DNA of 64,000 nt from Microcebus murinus (Eukaryota > Chordata > Mammalia > Primates > Cheirogaleidae): NCBI RefSeq assembly GCF_040939455.1, contig NC_134106.1, positions 71,960,001 to 72,024,000 on the forward strand. The letters run 5' to 3'. Of this stretch, positions 1 through 12,879 are shown in pieces. Position 1 is the first letter of the stretch. Every line of letters begins with the position of its first letter. The position numbers and the translations under genes are program-made. Under the pieces are notes generated by a model. The model did not search any database, had not been told where the DNA came from, and was given only the letters and a program-made list of their open reading frames with translations.

Positions 1-719
1 TCCCTCCTTGAAGAATCTTAGCCTCTACATATTCAACATCAATGACAAAACTAAAATTCTATGATTAATAGACTTAATAAAGATTCCTCTACCATTCTAG
101 ATGATCAAGACATTTAACAAGTGCTAGAAACACCTATCCCTAGCCTTCAAAGCAAAATGTATGTTTTCCTTTTTTTAATCTCAATAACAAAAATCTGAGA
201 TATATAGATATATAAGAAATAATAAAAATATTTTTATTTTTTTCCCTCTTCAAATTACAATACACTGATACATATAGAATGTGATACATATCAGAAAACG
301 CTTATTAACTATTGCTAAAGAAACAAAAATACATAAGTACGTTGGTGGAATAGTGGTGAGCATAGCTGCCTTCCAAGAAATAAAAACACAGTCTTAGTAA
401 CTAATGTTCAAGCTGGCAGCTCTCTGAAAGCAGTAATTCAGTCAGGAAAGAGGGAATTGGTATAATTAATAATACAACTTTCCATTTTGCCGCTCAGAAT
501 ACTAAAAGATGTGTACTCACTGGTTGTGATTTAATAAAATAATCTGTACTGCTTCATCAAGGATTCTTAAGTGAAACTGACTTTTTTCCTTAATTGTGAG
601 TGTGTAGCAGTAAAGAACATAGTAACTAACTCCTAGAACAGGTGAGTACCACCACCTTGACTGGTGATGAGGTTCCAACAGTTTTCTCACCACTGCTTTT
701 GCACAATTAGTGCAAATGT

Positions 720-1560
720 CAACATAGTGACAAGGCAAAAAACAGGAAGGAATGATCCATTCAAAGAGATGGAGAAGAATGTGCTTGGTAGAGAGAACAT
801 CAAGTTCCATGACAGGAATAAGCTTGGCCAGTTCAAATAGAAAGGTCAGTGTGGCTGGATATAGAGTAAAAAGGAAAAAAGTAGGAGATGAGGTCAGAGG
901 AATTGTCAGACTTCCTCGGGTCTTACAGATCAGACTAAGAATTTGGGTCTTAATTTAAATGCACTGAGAAACCACAGGATTTTAAATAGAAAGAATACCA
1001 TGATCACACATTCATTTCATGAAGACCACTCATGTTGCATGAAGTATGAATTGTTAGTTGAGTATGCTAGCAGGAAGACAATTAAAGGGTAATCTGGGCA
1101 AGAGATGATACTAGCTTGAACTAAGATGCCACAATTTATGTAAGTGAAATATAAAGCTCTACTTGGAGGCAGAATGACAGGACTCTTGAAGAAAAGAAAG
1201 GAAATTAAGGAAGAATTCTAGGTTTTTGGAGAAAACTTTGTAGATGGTGGTTCAATTTAAAGAGATGAGAAATATTGAAAGATGAGCAAGTGGTGAGGGA
1301 AAGAAAATCAAGATTTGTTTGGTATGGATATATTAATTTTGAGATACCCATTAAGACATTTGAGTGCCAACTACCCAGTTAGAGATATAAAGTCAGGCTT
1401 GAAAATAAAATTTGGAAATCAAACTTTTAAATCAAATTTAAACACACAGAGTTAGATGAGATCAACTAGGGGAAAGAGTGAAGGCAGAAAAGAGGAGAGG
1501 ACTAGAAGGGAGCCCTAGAGTACCTTAACATTTTGAGACCAAACAGCAAATATTTTTCTT
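720..1560 (-). repeat. L2 LINE fragment
   Basis: On the minus strand the text follows the L2 3' region: a 'cagccacactg' type segment, then a 'ggccaagct..ttcctg' segment. The + strand shows the reverse-complement phrases ('gtaggagatgaggtcagagg', 'gcaagagatgatactagctt'). It is old and strongly diverged. The 97-codon frame at 517-810 overlaps this repeat and is not a gene. Confidence 0.65.
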
Positions 1561-1849
1561 TTCAGTTATGGTAGAGCCACAATATATATTCAAAGCAAGC
1601 ATATCATTAAGGGTGTATATTTAAGGAATAGGCTCTGGACTTACGTGCAGTACATATGATAGCTTTTCTATTTACTACAAAAAGTGTAATTTATGAGAAA
1701 GATTTTTTTCATGCAGATTAATGATTACTTCTTATGAATATAACTACTTGAAAAGGTATTTTGGAATCAGTACACAGGAAGAAAGAGTGAAGACAATGCT
1801 CTAATTGAGTAGTTCCAAGAGAAATATTAAATAAGATAACACTTCTTAA

Positions 1850-2820
1850 AAATTAAAAAGTCTGACAATATCAATGGTTGGTGAAAGGTATGGAAAAAAG
1901 AACTCTCTGGTTGCTGCTGGAAATATAAATTAGTAAAGTCTCTTTGGAAAGCAATTTTGTAATTCTAGCAAAATTTAAACCCAGATATTTACCAGCAATT
2001 CTGAGTACATACCGTGTTTCCCCGAAAATAAGACAGGGTCTTATATTTATTTTTCCTCAAGAAGACACCTTAGGGCTTATTTTCAGGGGATGTGGTATTT
2101 TTTTAAGTATGGTACAACAATCTGCATTTATTCAAATATAGTTAAAAGTCATCTTCTGGAACATCATCATAACTCTCCAAACCCCGAACTGCATCCTGAA
2201 TTCAACAGAGCTCTCATGGGGCAGATGAGAAGGGCTGCTCTCTGCGACAAAATGCATGGGTTGTGCAGATATGCTGCGTACCCACGCCCATCACTAGGTC
2301 TTATTTTCGGGGTAGGGCTTATATTGCACAAATGCTTAGAAATCCTCCTAGGGCTTATTTTATGGATAGGTCTTATTTTCAGGGAAACACGATAACTATC
2401 CCTAAACATTTATACAAAATTGAAAACAATCTAAATTTCCATCAATGGGGAAAAAGAAAAAAAAAAAAAGAATTCCATCTAGTAGTTCAAATGAATGAAC
2501 TAGCTCTATATTTATCATTCAAAATCACAATGATAAATTGGGGCAAAAGATGCAGAATGGTATATATAGTATGATGCCATTTATACAAATTTTAAGATTG
2601 ATGACAGTTTCCTCTGGGGAGGTTGGGAGAGAAGGGGATGGAATTGAGAAGAGGTATTAAAGGAGCTTCAACTTTAGTACTATAATAATGTTTTCTTTCT
2701 TCTATAATATAAAAGGCAAATACAACAAAATGTTAAATGGTATTGGTTCTGGGTGATAGGTACATAAGCATTTATTATATTATCCTCTGTGCTTTTATCT
2801 CCACAATTGGGGAGAAAAGA
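1850..2820 (+). repeat. L1M fragment interrupted by a DNA transposon
   Basis: Old L1 ORF2 3' end and 3'UTR-like sequence ('gtgaaaggtatgg', 'ccagcaattctgagtacata', 'tatgatgccatttata'). It resumes after the TA-flanked element at 2012-2392, which shows the L1M was there first. Confidence 0.65.
2012..2392 (+). mobile_element. Non-autonomous Tc1/mariner-superfamily element, copy 1
   Basis: Terminal inverted repeats CCGTGTTTCCCC and the complement of GGGAAACACGA are flanked by TA on both sides (2010-2011 and 2393-2394), the target duplication of Tc1/mariner/pogo elements. GTCTTATTTTC-type subterminal repeats recur inside both ends. About 380 bp long, with an internal deletion compared with the copy at 34848-35286. 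It inserted into an L1M. The exact subfamily is not assigned. Confidence 0.85.
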
Positions 2821-3515
2821 GGCTGTGCATACACTACTTTATTTGTAGGGGAAAAAAGGCAAAATAAGCAATGTGTTTTCTGATGTTGACTCAGTAAAGG
2901 AAACAGTGAAAATTTTTAAAATAAGTTTATCATGGTGAATTAAACATGCATCTTTTCAGCATGTTACAGGAAAAATAGGGAACAAATAGGAAATTTTCAA
3001 AGCTGGCTGTAAAAGTGAAATTTATGTGACCTTTCAAAATGACAGATAAGATTAAATTAATTCTTTATGGCACTGAATACTCAGCTTGATCAAACGGCAT
3101 TATCTAGGTGATATATTCAGAATTTAAAGGCCTAAATTTATCACTTTAGGGCTTAAATAACATGGGTTTTTTTTTTAAAGTGAACACAATCCTGATAGAT
3201 TTTTTTTTAACAAGATGTGGTACAATTTGTTATATTTTTTTTACTCTTTCCCAACCCATAATTATTCTCTTCAGTATCTGGAAAAAGAAACTAATGATAC
3301 ATTCATTGTTAGGCATATTTAGAAACCACATTCAAATGTTAAAATTGAACAAGAAGAAATACCTTCAGAGCCAAATACAACTGAATAATGCATTTGGCAC
3401 CATCCTATAAATGAAAACATTCAGTCTTCTAGCTTCTTTTGAGTGTGATATATGCATCAACGGAGTATGTGATAGAGAGTTGAAAATATTCTTTAGTGAA
3501 AATTTTCTCCATAAT

Positions 3516-3692
3516 TTCTTTCTTTCTTTTTTTAGAGCCAGGGTCTTGCTATATTGCCCAGGCTGGAGTGCAACGGCTATTCACAGGTGTGATCAACACA
3601 AACTACAGCCTCAAACTCCTGGGCTAAGGCCATCCTCCTGCCTCAGCCTCCTGTGCAGGTGGGACTATAGATGCATGCCACCACACCCAGCT
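3516..3692 (-). repeat. Alu-like monomer (FLAM/AluJ type)
   Basis: A T-rich start followed by 'gagccagggtcttgctat' and the 'cctcagcctcctg' motif, ending 'ccaccacacccagct'. It is a single old monomer. Confidence 0.8.
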
Positions 3693-4387
3693 TCAGCAGA
3701 ATTTCTGAGTCTGTATTCAACCTAAATACCTGACAGTCACTGTGCTACCATTACCAAAGAACTATAATTCTGAGTTTAGACTTCCCAATTTGACAGAATA
3801 TGAAAAGAAACCAACTGGATGTAAAATTTAACCCATGACTCGCGCTGTCACTGACCTGGAAACAGATACCTGTGAAAGACCACAAATAGCATGGTACTAG
3901 ACACCAAAAGGAAATAAAATGATGTTTCTTTTTAGTTTAAATATCATGGGTTTTTAAAAATCATCTAAAATTGATGGTTCCCATGTATGCTGAATACCCA
4001 TTATGTGACCTGCAGATTCCTAAAATGTGAAGAAGCATCAGGTAGACAGTCAGCGATAAGGCAGAAAAGGAGGTAGGTGAAAGTGAAAGCCAAACAGGTT
4101 GGTTTAAAATTTTGCCTGAGGCTGGTCTTGGCCTAGGACAAAGGGAGGAAACTTTTTTCTTCATCTTCCAGCCCAATATACTGGCTGGCCTCTTACCCCT
4201 ACAACTCAATTCCCAGGTCACTCGATAACATTGTTGAATATATTCTAACTTCTAAACAAAGCAGATTTATATGTAGCTTTTGTTATTAGTTTGAAAACAA
4301 TGCCAAAAGAAATGAATAATAAGATAATTATTATTACATTTTGCATTTTGTATAACACCCAACTAAGACAATACAAAAAATAAAAAT

Positions 4388-4670
4388 CAGGCTCAGTGGC
4401 TCATGCCTACAATTCCAGCACTTCAGGAAGCTGAGGTGGGAGAATAAGCCAGAAGTTTAAGAACAGCCCAGGCAACCCAGCAAGACCCTATGTTTAAAAA
4501 TTAGCTGGTCATGGTGGTGTGTGCCATTAGTTTCAGCTACTGGAGAGGCAGAGGTAGGAGTATCACTTGAGCCCAGGAGTATAAAGTCGCAGTGAGCTAT
4601 GATGACGCCACTGCACTCCAGCCTGGGTGACAGAGCGCTTTATCTCTAAAAAAAAATAAAAAATAAAAAC
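4388..4670 (+). repeat. Alu (old, AluJ-like dimer)
   Basis: Starts 'caggctcagtggctcatgcc' and ends 'gcctgggtgacagagcgctt' plus an A-rich tail. It lacks the extended lemur-type linker, so it is older. It lies just downstream of CHMP3 exon 3. Confidence 0.85.
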
Positions 4671-4764
4671 CAGAGCTAAGTTCTTCCTATTCAAGGAAAC
4701 CCATATTGATAATAATAGTGACAACATCAGCATTACAAGGTGACTGTAAGGTAAGTAGACTTAC

Positions 4765-4944
4765 CAAGCTGATTCTTCATACCCATAAGGACTGAGTTCA
4801 TGTGTGCTTTGGATGCATAGAGCTTGCTCACCGCCTTCCTTGACCTGATCATCTCCTTGGCCAGAACTACACAGACATCCTTCTGGCCTTTCTTGGCAGC
4901 ATCTTTCACAGATCGTTTCACTTTTTCTTCTTCTCTTTGGATAT
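4765..4944 (-). CDS. CHMP3: CHMP3 coding exon 3 (residues 36-95)
   Basis: Encodes the second stretch of charged multivesicular body protein 3 (VPS24), an ESCRT-III subunit that polymerises on endosomal membranes with CHMP2 and CHMP4 for vesicle budding and membrane scission. On the minus strand the exon opens after an AG (4945-4946) with the last two bases of an Asp codon. It reads DIQREEEKVKRS at its start and ends ...GMKNQL plus one base, followed by donor GTAAG at 4764-4760. The 180 bp keep the phase expected from exon 2, which ends with a single G. The Lys/Arg-rich helical segment matches the basic N-terminal core of ESCRT-III proteins, which binds membrane. There are no internal stops, so it looks functional. 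An antisense L1 begins only about 25 bp upstream of the acceptor. Identification is from recognition of the protein sequence and is firm; exons 4 onward are off the left edge. Confidence 0.96.
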
Positions 4945-4970
4945 CTAAATTTAGAACACAACGCACCAGA

Positions 4971-7181
4971 TTTGATAAATGAACAGTAAAGTGTCACAAT
5001 ACAAAAACAATATACAGAAATCAGTAGCATTCTATATACCAGGAATGATCTAGATGAGAACCAAATCAAGAAGGCAATTCCATTTACAATAGCTACACAA
5101 AAAATAAAACACCTAGGAATAAATTTAATCAAGGAGGTGAAAGATTTCTACAAGGAAAATACAAAACACTGATGAAAGAAATTGTTGATGACACAAACAA
5201 ATGAAAAATCACCCATGCTTGTGGGTTGGGAGAATACCACAAAAATGACCATACTGCCTAAAGCAATCAATAGGTTCAATGCCCCACCCTATCAAAATAT
5301 GAATGTCATTTTTACAGAATTAGAAAAAACAATTCCAAAGTTCATATGGAATCAAAAAAGAGCCCAAATAGCCAAGTAAATCCTAAGCAAAAAGAATGAA
5401 ACTGGAGGCCGGGGCTGTGGCTCACGCCTGTAATCCTAGCTCTTGGGAGGCCGAGGCGGGCGGATTGCTCAAGGTCAGGAGTTCAAAACCAGCCTGAGCA
5501 AGAGCGAGACCCCGTCTCTACTATAAATAGAAAGAAATTAATTGGCCAACTGATATATATATAAAAAATTAGCCGGGCATGGTGGCGCATGCCTGTAGTC
5601 CCAGCTACTCGGGAGGCTGAGGCAGAAGGATCACTCAAGCCCAGGAGTTTGAGGTTGCTGTGAGCTAGGCTGACACCACGGCACTCACTCTAGCCTGGAC
5701 AACAAAGCGAGACTCTGTCTCAAAAAAAAAAAAAAAAAAGAATGAAACTGGAGGCATCGCACTGCCTGATTTCAAATTATACTATGGGTTTTAGTAACCA
5801 AAACAGCATGGTACTAGTATGAAAACAGACACACAGATGAATGGAACAGAATAGAGAACCCAGAAATAAAGACACATACTTACAGCCAACTGGTCTTTGA
5901 CAAAGCTGACAAGATTATATACCAGGGAAAGCACACCATTTTCAATAAATGGTGCTAGGAAATTTGGAGTATCATATGAATTAGAATGAAACTGAATCCC
6001 TACCTCTAATCATATACAAAAATCAACTGAAGATGAATTAATGACCTGAATGTAAGACCTGAATGTAAGACCTATAAAAATGCTAGAAGAAAATCTAGGG
6101 AAAATTCTTCTGGACATTAACCTAGGTAAAGAATTCATCATTAACACCTCAAAAACACAGGCAACAAAAACAAAAATAGACAAATGGGACTTAATTAAGC
6201 CATAGAGCTTTTACACAGCAAAAGAAATTATCAACAGAATGAACAGATAACCTGTGGAATGGGAGAAAATATTTGCAAACTATATATACTTCCAACAAAG
6301 CACTCTGTACACCAATAACAATATACACCAATATCCAGAATTACAAAAAATTCAACTCAACAACAACAAAAAACCAAATAACTGCATTAAAAATCGGGCC
6401 AAGGACATGAATAAACATTTTTCAAAAGAAGACAAATGGCCAATAAGCATATGAAAAAAATGTTCAACAACACTAATCATCAAAGAGATGCAAATTACAA
6501 ACACAATGAGATACTATCTTATTTAACCAATTAGAATGGCTATGATTAAAAAGACAAAAAAATCATGTTATCAAGGATGCAAAGAAAAGGGAACTTTTTT
6601 ACACTGTTGGGGAAAATGTAAATTATTACAATCTCTAAGAAAAACAGTATGGAGATTTCTCAAAGAACTAAAAATAGAACTATTAATACCATACCACCCA
6701 GCAATCCCACTACTGGGTACCTCCCCAAAGAAAAAGACATCAATATATAAAAAGATAACTGCACTTGTTTGTTATTGCAGCACTATTCACAATGGCAAAG
6801 ATAGGGAATCAACTTAAGTGTCCATCAATGGAGGATTGATAAAGAAAATGTGGTAATATATACACAACGGAATACTATTCAGTCATTAGCAAGAATGTAA
6901 TCATGTCTTTTGCAGCAACTATGATGGAACTAGAGGCCACAACTCAGAGACAAATATCACATATTCTCACTTATAAGAGGGAGCTAAATAACGAGTACAC
7001 ACAGAAGCAGAGTGGAGAATGATAGACAACGGAGACTCAGAGGGGAGTGGGGGATGGATGATGGGAGGTTGCTTGGTGGATGGATGCACCGAAGGCCTTG
7101 ATTTCACGACAATGCAATATATCAGTGTAGCAAAATTGCACTTAAATATGCCATGAATATATACAAAGAAAAAAGAAAAAA
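4971..7181 (+). mobile_element. 5'-truncated L1 (ORF2 3' part plus 3'UTR)
   Basis: L1 text runs from a segment like 'gataaatgaacagtaaag' through ORF2 C-terminal hallmarks ('aatggtgctaggaaa', 'ccagcaatcccactactggg', 'tattcacaatggcaaag') to an A-rich end. It is sense on + and so antisense to CHMP3. ORF2 carries many stops. A young Alu sits inside at 5407-5739. Its 5' edge lies about 25 bp from the exon 3 acceptor. Confidence 0.85.
5407..5739 (+). mobile_element. Lemur-type Alu inside the L1
   Basis: Full dimer starting 'ggccggggctgtggctcacg', with the long AT-rich linker and an A-tail. The target duplication 'agaatgaaactggagg' is present on both sides and splits the L1 reading frame. Confidence 0.95.
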
Positions 7182-7389
7182 AGTCAATAAGTTGTTAAAG
7201 AAATTTTTAAAAGAGACAAAAATCATTTACTTACATCCTTACTATTTCCAACATACTTCATTCCTTTGTATAAATCCAAGTTTGTATCTGGCATGATTTT
7301 CCTTTAGCCTACAACTTCCTTTAAAATTTCTTGTACTGGCAACAAGTTCTATCTTTTATTTGAAAACATCTTTATTTTACCTTCACCTT

Positions 7390-7505
7390 TCTTTTTCTTT
7401 TTTCTTTTTTTTTTTGAGACAAGAGTCTCACTCTGTTGCCCGGGCTACAGAGTGGTGTCAGCCTAGTTCACAGCAACCTCAAACTCCTGGGCTCAAGAAA
7501 TCCTC
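7390..7505 (-). repeat. Partial Alu
   Basis: T-run, 'gagacaagagtctcactctg' and 'cagcctagttcacagcaacc'. It ends within the first monomer. Confidence 0.85.
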
Positions 7506-7742
7506 ACCTTCACCTTTGAATGCTATTTTCACTGGGTCTCGGATAATGTTTTTTACTTTTCTTTCACCATATTAAAGATATTTTGTAATGTTTCAGGTAT
7601 GAATTTTTTAATCATGCTTATCACTGTTTCTTGTACTTAACATATCTTTTTCTTGGGCTGTTTTATCTCTGTTTTTAGTAATTTGAACATGCTATGCCTT
7701 TGTATGGTTTTGTGTGTGTGTGTGTGTATGTTTGTTCTTTTC

Positions 7743-8069
<327 letters not shown>

Positions 8070-8306
8070 AGTTTTTTGTGTGTTTATCTTATTTGGAGAT
8101 GGTCCTTGGATCTGCGGGCTTACCATTTTCATCATGTTTGGAAAACATTCAGCTATTATTTCATCTGCTCCCTTCCTGACTTTTCTCCTCCTAAGATTCA
8201 AATTGTACATTAGACCACTTGATATCGTTCCACAAGTCACAGAAGCTCTGTGTTGTTTTTTTTTTCTTTTTTCTCTCTGCACTACAGTTTGGATAGTTTG
8301 TATTAC

Positions 8307-8545
8307 AGGCTGAGTATTCCTTTTCCAAATGCTTGGGAGCAAAGTCATTCAGAGGTGGTTTTTTGGGTTTTTTTCTTCTTATTTTGGAGTATTTGCATTA
8401 TACTAGTTGAGCATCCCTAACCAGAAAGTGCAAAATCCAAGCTGCTCCAAAATCTTAAAACTTTGTGCGCACCAACATGATACTCAAAGGAAATGCTCAC
8501 TGGAGCATTATGGATTTTCAGACTAGGGATACTCAATCTGTACTA
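8307..8545 (+). repeat. MER2-like (Tigger-group) DNA element
   Basis: Contains 'agttgagcatccctaa' and, in inverse form at the other end, 'actagggatactcaat'; the centre has 'caacatgatactcaaagga'. These are typical of MER2 non-autonomous pogo-type elements. Confidence 0.7.
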
Positions 8546-10207
8546 CCTTCATTTTCACTGATCTTATTTTTCATAGTGTCTAATTTGCTGTTAAGCCCAT
8601 TCAGTAAAGTTTTCATTTAATTTCACTTTATTTCAGAACTTTCATCTCTAGAAGTTCTATTTGTACTTTTCTATATATTCTATTTATCTTCTCATTATGT
8701 TCATATTTTCCTTTAAACTCCTTAACATATTTAAAATAGCCATTTAAAATCCTGGTCCACTAATTCAATCATCTGGGTTTTTTGGGTCTATTTCTATAGC
8801 CAAACTTTTATCTTGATTTTGGGTCACATTTTCCTAATTCTTCACAGTAATTTTTCATAGGATGCTGGCCACTGTGAATGTTTCATTGTCGTGTGTCTGA
8901 ATTCTGTAGTTCTCCTGTAAAGGGCATTAAGCTTTACTTTGGCAGGCAGTTAAGTTTCTTGGAGATTAGCTTTCAAGTCTTATTTTTAGGTCTTGTTTGT
9001 TGGTATGGGCTTATGGTAAACTTTATTCTATGGCTACCTTAGCCTTAATACTAACATGTGACCCTTCTTAGGTCTCTAATGAATGACCCACATGTTCAAC
9101 AAAGTCTCTTTACTGTGTCTGATCAGAATTTGGCCACCTCTCAAACTTTTATTAGCTCTGGGAATTATTCAGCTTATAGCTTCCTGGTAGTTATTCTGTT
9201 CCCTGTAATTGTTCTTTGCCTAGTCTGTTGAAATTTCACTCTTAAGTAAGCACAGCTTAGTGTTTAGCCAAAGACTCAAAGGGTTCCTATGCAGCTATTT
9301 GGAGTTCTTTCTGAATATTTCCCTTCTGATAATCTGCCCCACAAATTCCAGCCATTTCAGCCTCCTGAATCCTGATTTTTGTCTCCTCAACTCAGGGAAA
9401 CCACCATGCTCAGCTTGGAATCTCCTTCTATGGGCTTTGATCCTGAAAGTATCTCTACACAGAAAGACAGGGCCATATTATGGCTCTCTGTGTTTCTTTT
9501 CTCTCAGTGATCACAATCCTGTATGGCCAGCTGCCCAATGTTTGAAAACAGCTGGTTCATAGACTTTGTGCGGTTTTTTCTTTCTTGCTTCATCCAAATT
9601 TTTATTTATGATGGGAGTCCAAATTCAAGTCCAGAACCAATTTACTCCACCATGGCTTGGAATGGAATTCCCCTCTCCAATTCTTTTTTTTTTTTTAATG
9701 GCAGTCACTTTCTGACCAATCTCCACTTCTTTTTTAAAGGAATTATGTTGGGATATATTTACGGTATTAATTCTTCTCCAATCATGAACGTGTTAAATAT
9801 CTTAAAAGTTTTAAACATTACCATCCCTTTGCAAATTACCTTAATTTTAAGTGGAACTCAAAAAAAATTAACTTCATTTAGAAATATATTTTCCTCAATT
9901 TACAGTCATGCTAGATAAACAGAGTAGTGATGTCATTGTATTCTTTATGTGCAATTTATTTCATTTGAATTCCATAAAGACGTTTCTTCATAAGTAGCAA
10001 GAGGTTTCTTTTGTTCTTATAAAATATAGTTTAATTATCTCTTTTTTAATACTGATTATATAATTAAAAAGCAAACTAAGTACAGCTGTAAATAATTAAT
10101 ATAGGAATAAACTATGCCTTATGATACACAGATGCAGTTTATTTTTATGAACTGAAGCAAAATATACCAAGAGGGCAGAGAATAGGAGACATAAAATCAT
10201 AATTTAC

Positions 10208-10268
10208 CTCTTATTTGCCTGTCCACAACTCTCATTTCCTTTCTTATCTTCAATGACCATTCATTGAC
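10208..10268 (-). CDS. CHMP3: CHMP3 coding exon 2 (residues 16-35)
   Basis: A 61-bp internal exon too short for ordinary ORF scans. On the minus strand an acceptor CCCAG (AG at 10270-10269) precedes GTC AAT GAA TGG, giving VNEWSLKIRKEMRVVDRQIR and then a lone G. The donor is GTAAATT at 10207-10201, weaker than consensus beyond GTAA. The lone G completes the Asp codon at the start of the exon at 4765-4944, so the two join in frame. It encodes the start of the amphipathic, basic helix 1 of the ESCRT-III core. It begins exactly at a codon boundary (phase 0), which matters for the known RNF103-CHMP3 read-through. No other reading is plausible given the match and phase agreement. Confidence 0.95.
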
Positions 10269-11299
10269 CTGGGAAAGATTTTAGAAAAGGAATTATAAGA
10301 GAAGCCAACACTCCTAATTCAATCACTTTTAAAGAATTTTGTATTAATTCTACATTTATTCCAGACACAAAATAAAAAAGAAAGCCATTTTCAAAGATAT
10401 AACTTTAGAGCCAAATTCTACTTTTTAAATTTTCATCTCTTTTTATTCACAGTGCATAGAAGTTCCAAGCTATTCAAAGATTCTTAGCTGAAGGCAGGCA
10501 GTAAGAAGCACTTTATATAAAACCTCAGAAGGAGTATGGCATTCTGTGAGTACACAAAGATTTTTCAAGAGGTACATGGGCACAGATAATTTTAAGGGCA
10601 TCAGAAGATTTTCATCTTTGACATGTAATCATTTCAAAAACTACTCTGCCTATGTCATGAGAATTCATCTTTTCCTTCTTCCCTTTAATAATAATGCTTT
10701 TCCATTTTGCAAAAGAAAAACATTTCCCAACCCTTGTCTCTTATTACCATAGTACAGCTCCCTGATAGGCAAAAACCTCTGAAGCACTAAACATAGAGCT
10801 GACTGGAAATACTAGTGTAGGTGTTGAGAAAGTAGTAAGTGACTCTAATGATTAGCAAATAGTTATGCAAGTGAACTGTTTTCCAATTCTTCATTTTTCA
10901 AAAAACTTTAAGGAAAACCTGAGTTGTCAGCTGATTAATCATTAAAAGTCAATTTTATACTAAATCACTATGCGCTTTTTGGTATATGACTAAGTAGAAG
11001 TGACACTGTCATAACAAAACTCCTTCCATTACCATTTGCTTATTGTATTAACAAGGTTTCTCAGCATTTCAGTCTAATAAATCATAAAATAGGAATAGAA
11101 TTGATGGTAAATCCTTTTAGCATTCACTCATATAGTATTCATCCATGGACACAAACTAAATGACATAAAAAATCTCTATCATTAGAAGATACATTTCCAA
11201 TAAATTTCACTTTTAATGTTTAATAATTATTTAACAAAATCTGTAAAATACTGATTATGTAACAGTAATAATTTATGGAAGTTGACAGAATCAAAATGG

Positions 11300-11705
11300 A
11301 CTAGTGTTTTCAAAATGCTGACAAACATAGCTGGAAAAGGCTAAGAAGTAAGGGCTCTTACACTTGTATGCCTTAACAAAAACTATCACAAAGACTCTGC
11401 AAAAACTGCATTCTTACACAAAAGCCACCACAACTTTATGCAAAAAATACCTCTGCAAGGACATCTGCCCCAAATTGCCTGTCCAACCTCATACTGGCAT
11501 TACCCCTGTTATTGGTCTTTGTAGCCAAGGATAATCATTTCAAAACAATTATGTAATCCTGTTTTTCTTTAAAAACCCTTGCCTTCCTTTACCTCCATAA
11601 ATACACACACAGTTTACTATGGCTCATATATTCCCATTGCAATGCTCTACTCTCAAACAATTTCTTTTAGAGAGCCTCTCTACTTGTTATTTATTTAGGT
11701 TGACA
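11300..11705 (+). repeat. LTR-like sequence (ERV, class uncertain)
   Basis: An LTR-like 3' part with 'aacccttgccttcctttacc', a 'tcttttagagagcctctcta' segment and 'tttaggttgaca' at the end. No viral coding sequence accompanies it. The assignment is tentative. Confidence 0.35.
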
Positions 11706-11814
11706 AACTCTACTCAGAAGAAATATTTAAGCACTTAAAACTGTATGTTCATACAATTTTTTGAAATTTTTTTAAGAACTATGAAGTGAATTAGACAATT
11801 TTTAAAAATGTAAT

Positions 11815-12850
11815 GTTAGGTTTATGTACATTTTTTGGAAGCGAAATTTATATAATACAATCAATTGTAAAGTATACAATTAGTGGCATTTCGTGTATTT
11901 ACAATGTTGTACAACCACCAACTCTCTCCAGGTTCAAAACTTTTTTAACTACTCAGAAGAACACACTATACCCTTTAAATAATCTCTTCCTATGCCCTAC
12001 CCCCCCAATGCCCTGGCAACCACTAATTTGCTATCTCCTATGGAACTGTCTATTCTAAATATTTCATTTAAAAGAAAGCATACAATGTGTGACCTTTTGT
12101 TTCTGGTTTCTATGCTAAATGGCATCATGTTTTCAAGGTCATCCTGTTATAGTATATATCAGTACTTTTTATGGCTAAATATTATTCCATTACATAATAT
12201 GTATATAACACTACTTGTTTATTCATCCATCTGTTGATTGATATTTGGTTATTTATACCTTGGCTATTTCAAAGTGTTGCTCTGAACATTCATGTACAAG
12301 TATTTGCTTGACTGCCTGTTTTCAGTTCTTTTGAGTATATACTTAGGAGTGTAATTGCTGGGTAAAATGGTAATTCCACGTCTTTTTGAGTATCTACCAA
12401 ACTGTTTTTCACAGTGGGGTCACTATTTTACATTTCCATCGGCAATATATTATACAGGGGTTCCTATTTGTCCACATCTTACCAACACCTGTTATATTCC
12501 AATTTTTTGTGATAGTCAATCTGCTGGGTGTGAAGGGATATCTTACTGTGGTTTTGATTTACATTTTCTTAATGCCTAACAAAGTTGGATGTCTTTTTAC
12601 ATACTTGTTGGCCATTTGTATATCACCTTTGGAGAACTGTCTATTTATGTCTTCTGTTCATTTTTTAGTTGGGTTGTATTTCTTTTTATAGTTAAACTGT
12701 ATGAGCTTTTTATATATTCTGAGAGTAGACCCTTATCAGAGACATGATTTGCAAATATTTTCTCCTATTCTGTACATTGTCTTTTCACATTCTTGATAAT
12801 GTCCTTTGATACACAAAACGTTTTAATTTTGATAAAGTCCAATGTATCTA
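11815..12850 (-). repeat. L1M 3' end, antisense
   Basis: Antisense L1 3'UTR/ORF2 text: 'gttgtacaaccaccaactct', 'ccctggcaaccactaatttg', 'ttgctgggtaaaatggtaa', 'gttggccatttgtatatca'. Open frames here are L1 shadows. Confidence 0.8.
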
Positions 12851-12879
12851 AAGAACATGTTTTATGAACTCATTCTTAA

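Larger units (their letters stand above)
1..4764 (-). other. CHMP3: CHMP3 intron 3 (partial)
   Basis: Intron sequence downstream of exon 3, running off the left edge. CHMP3 exon 4 was searched for on the minus strand and not found. The stretch holds an L2, an L1M split by a mariner-type element, an Alu monomer and an AluJ. In 1-600 and 2830-3500 I see only AT-rich unique or unassigned sequence. Confidence 0.9.

Noticed and set aside
517..810. 97-codon minus-strand open frame with a protein-like composition
   Set aside because: It overlaps an antisense L2 and has no recognisable domain or splice context.
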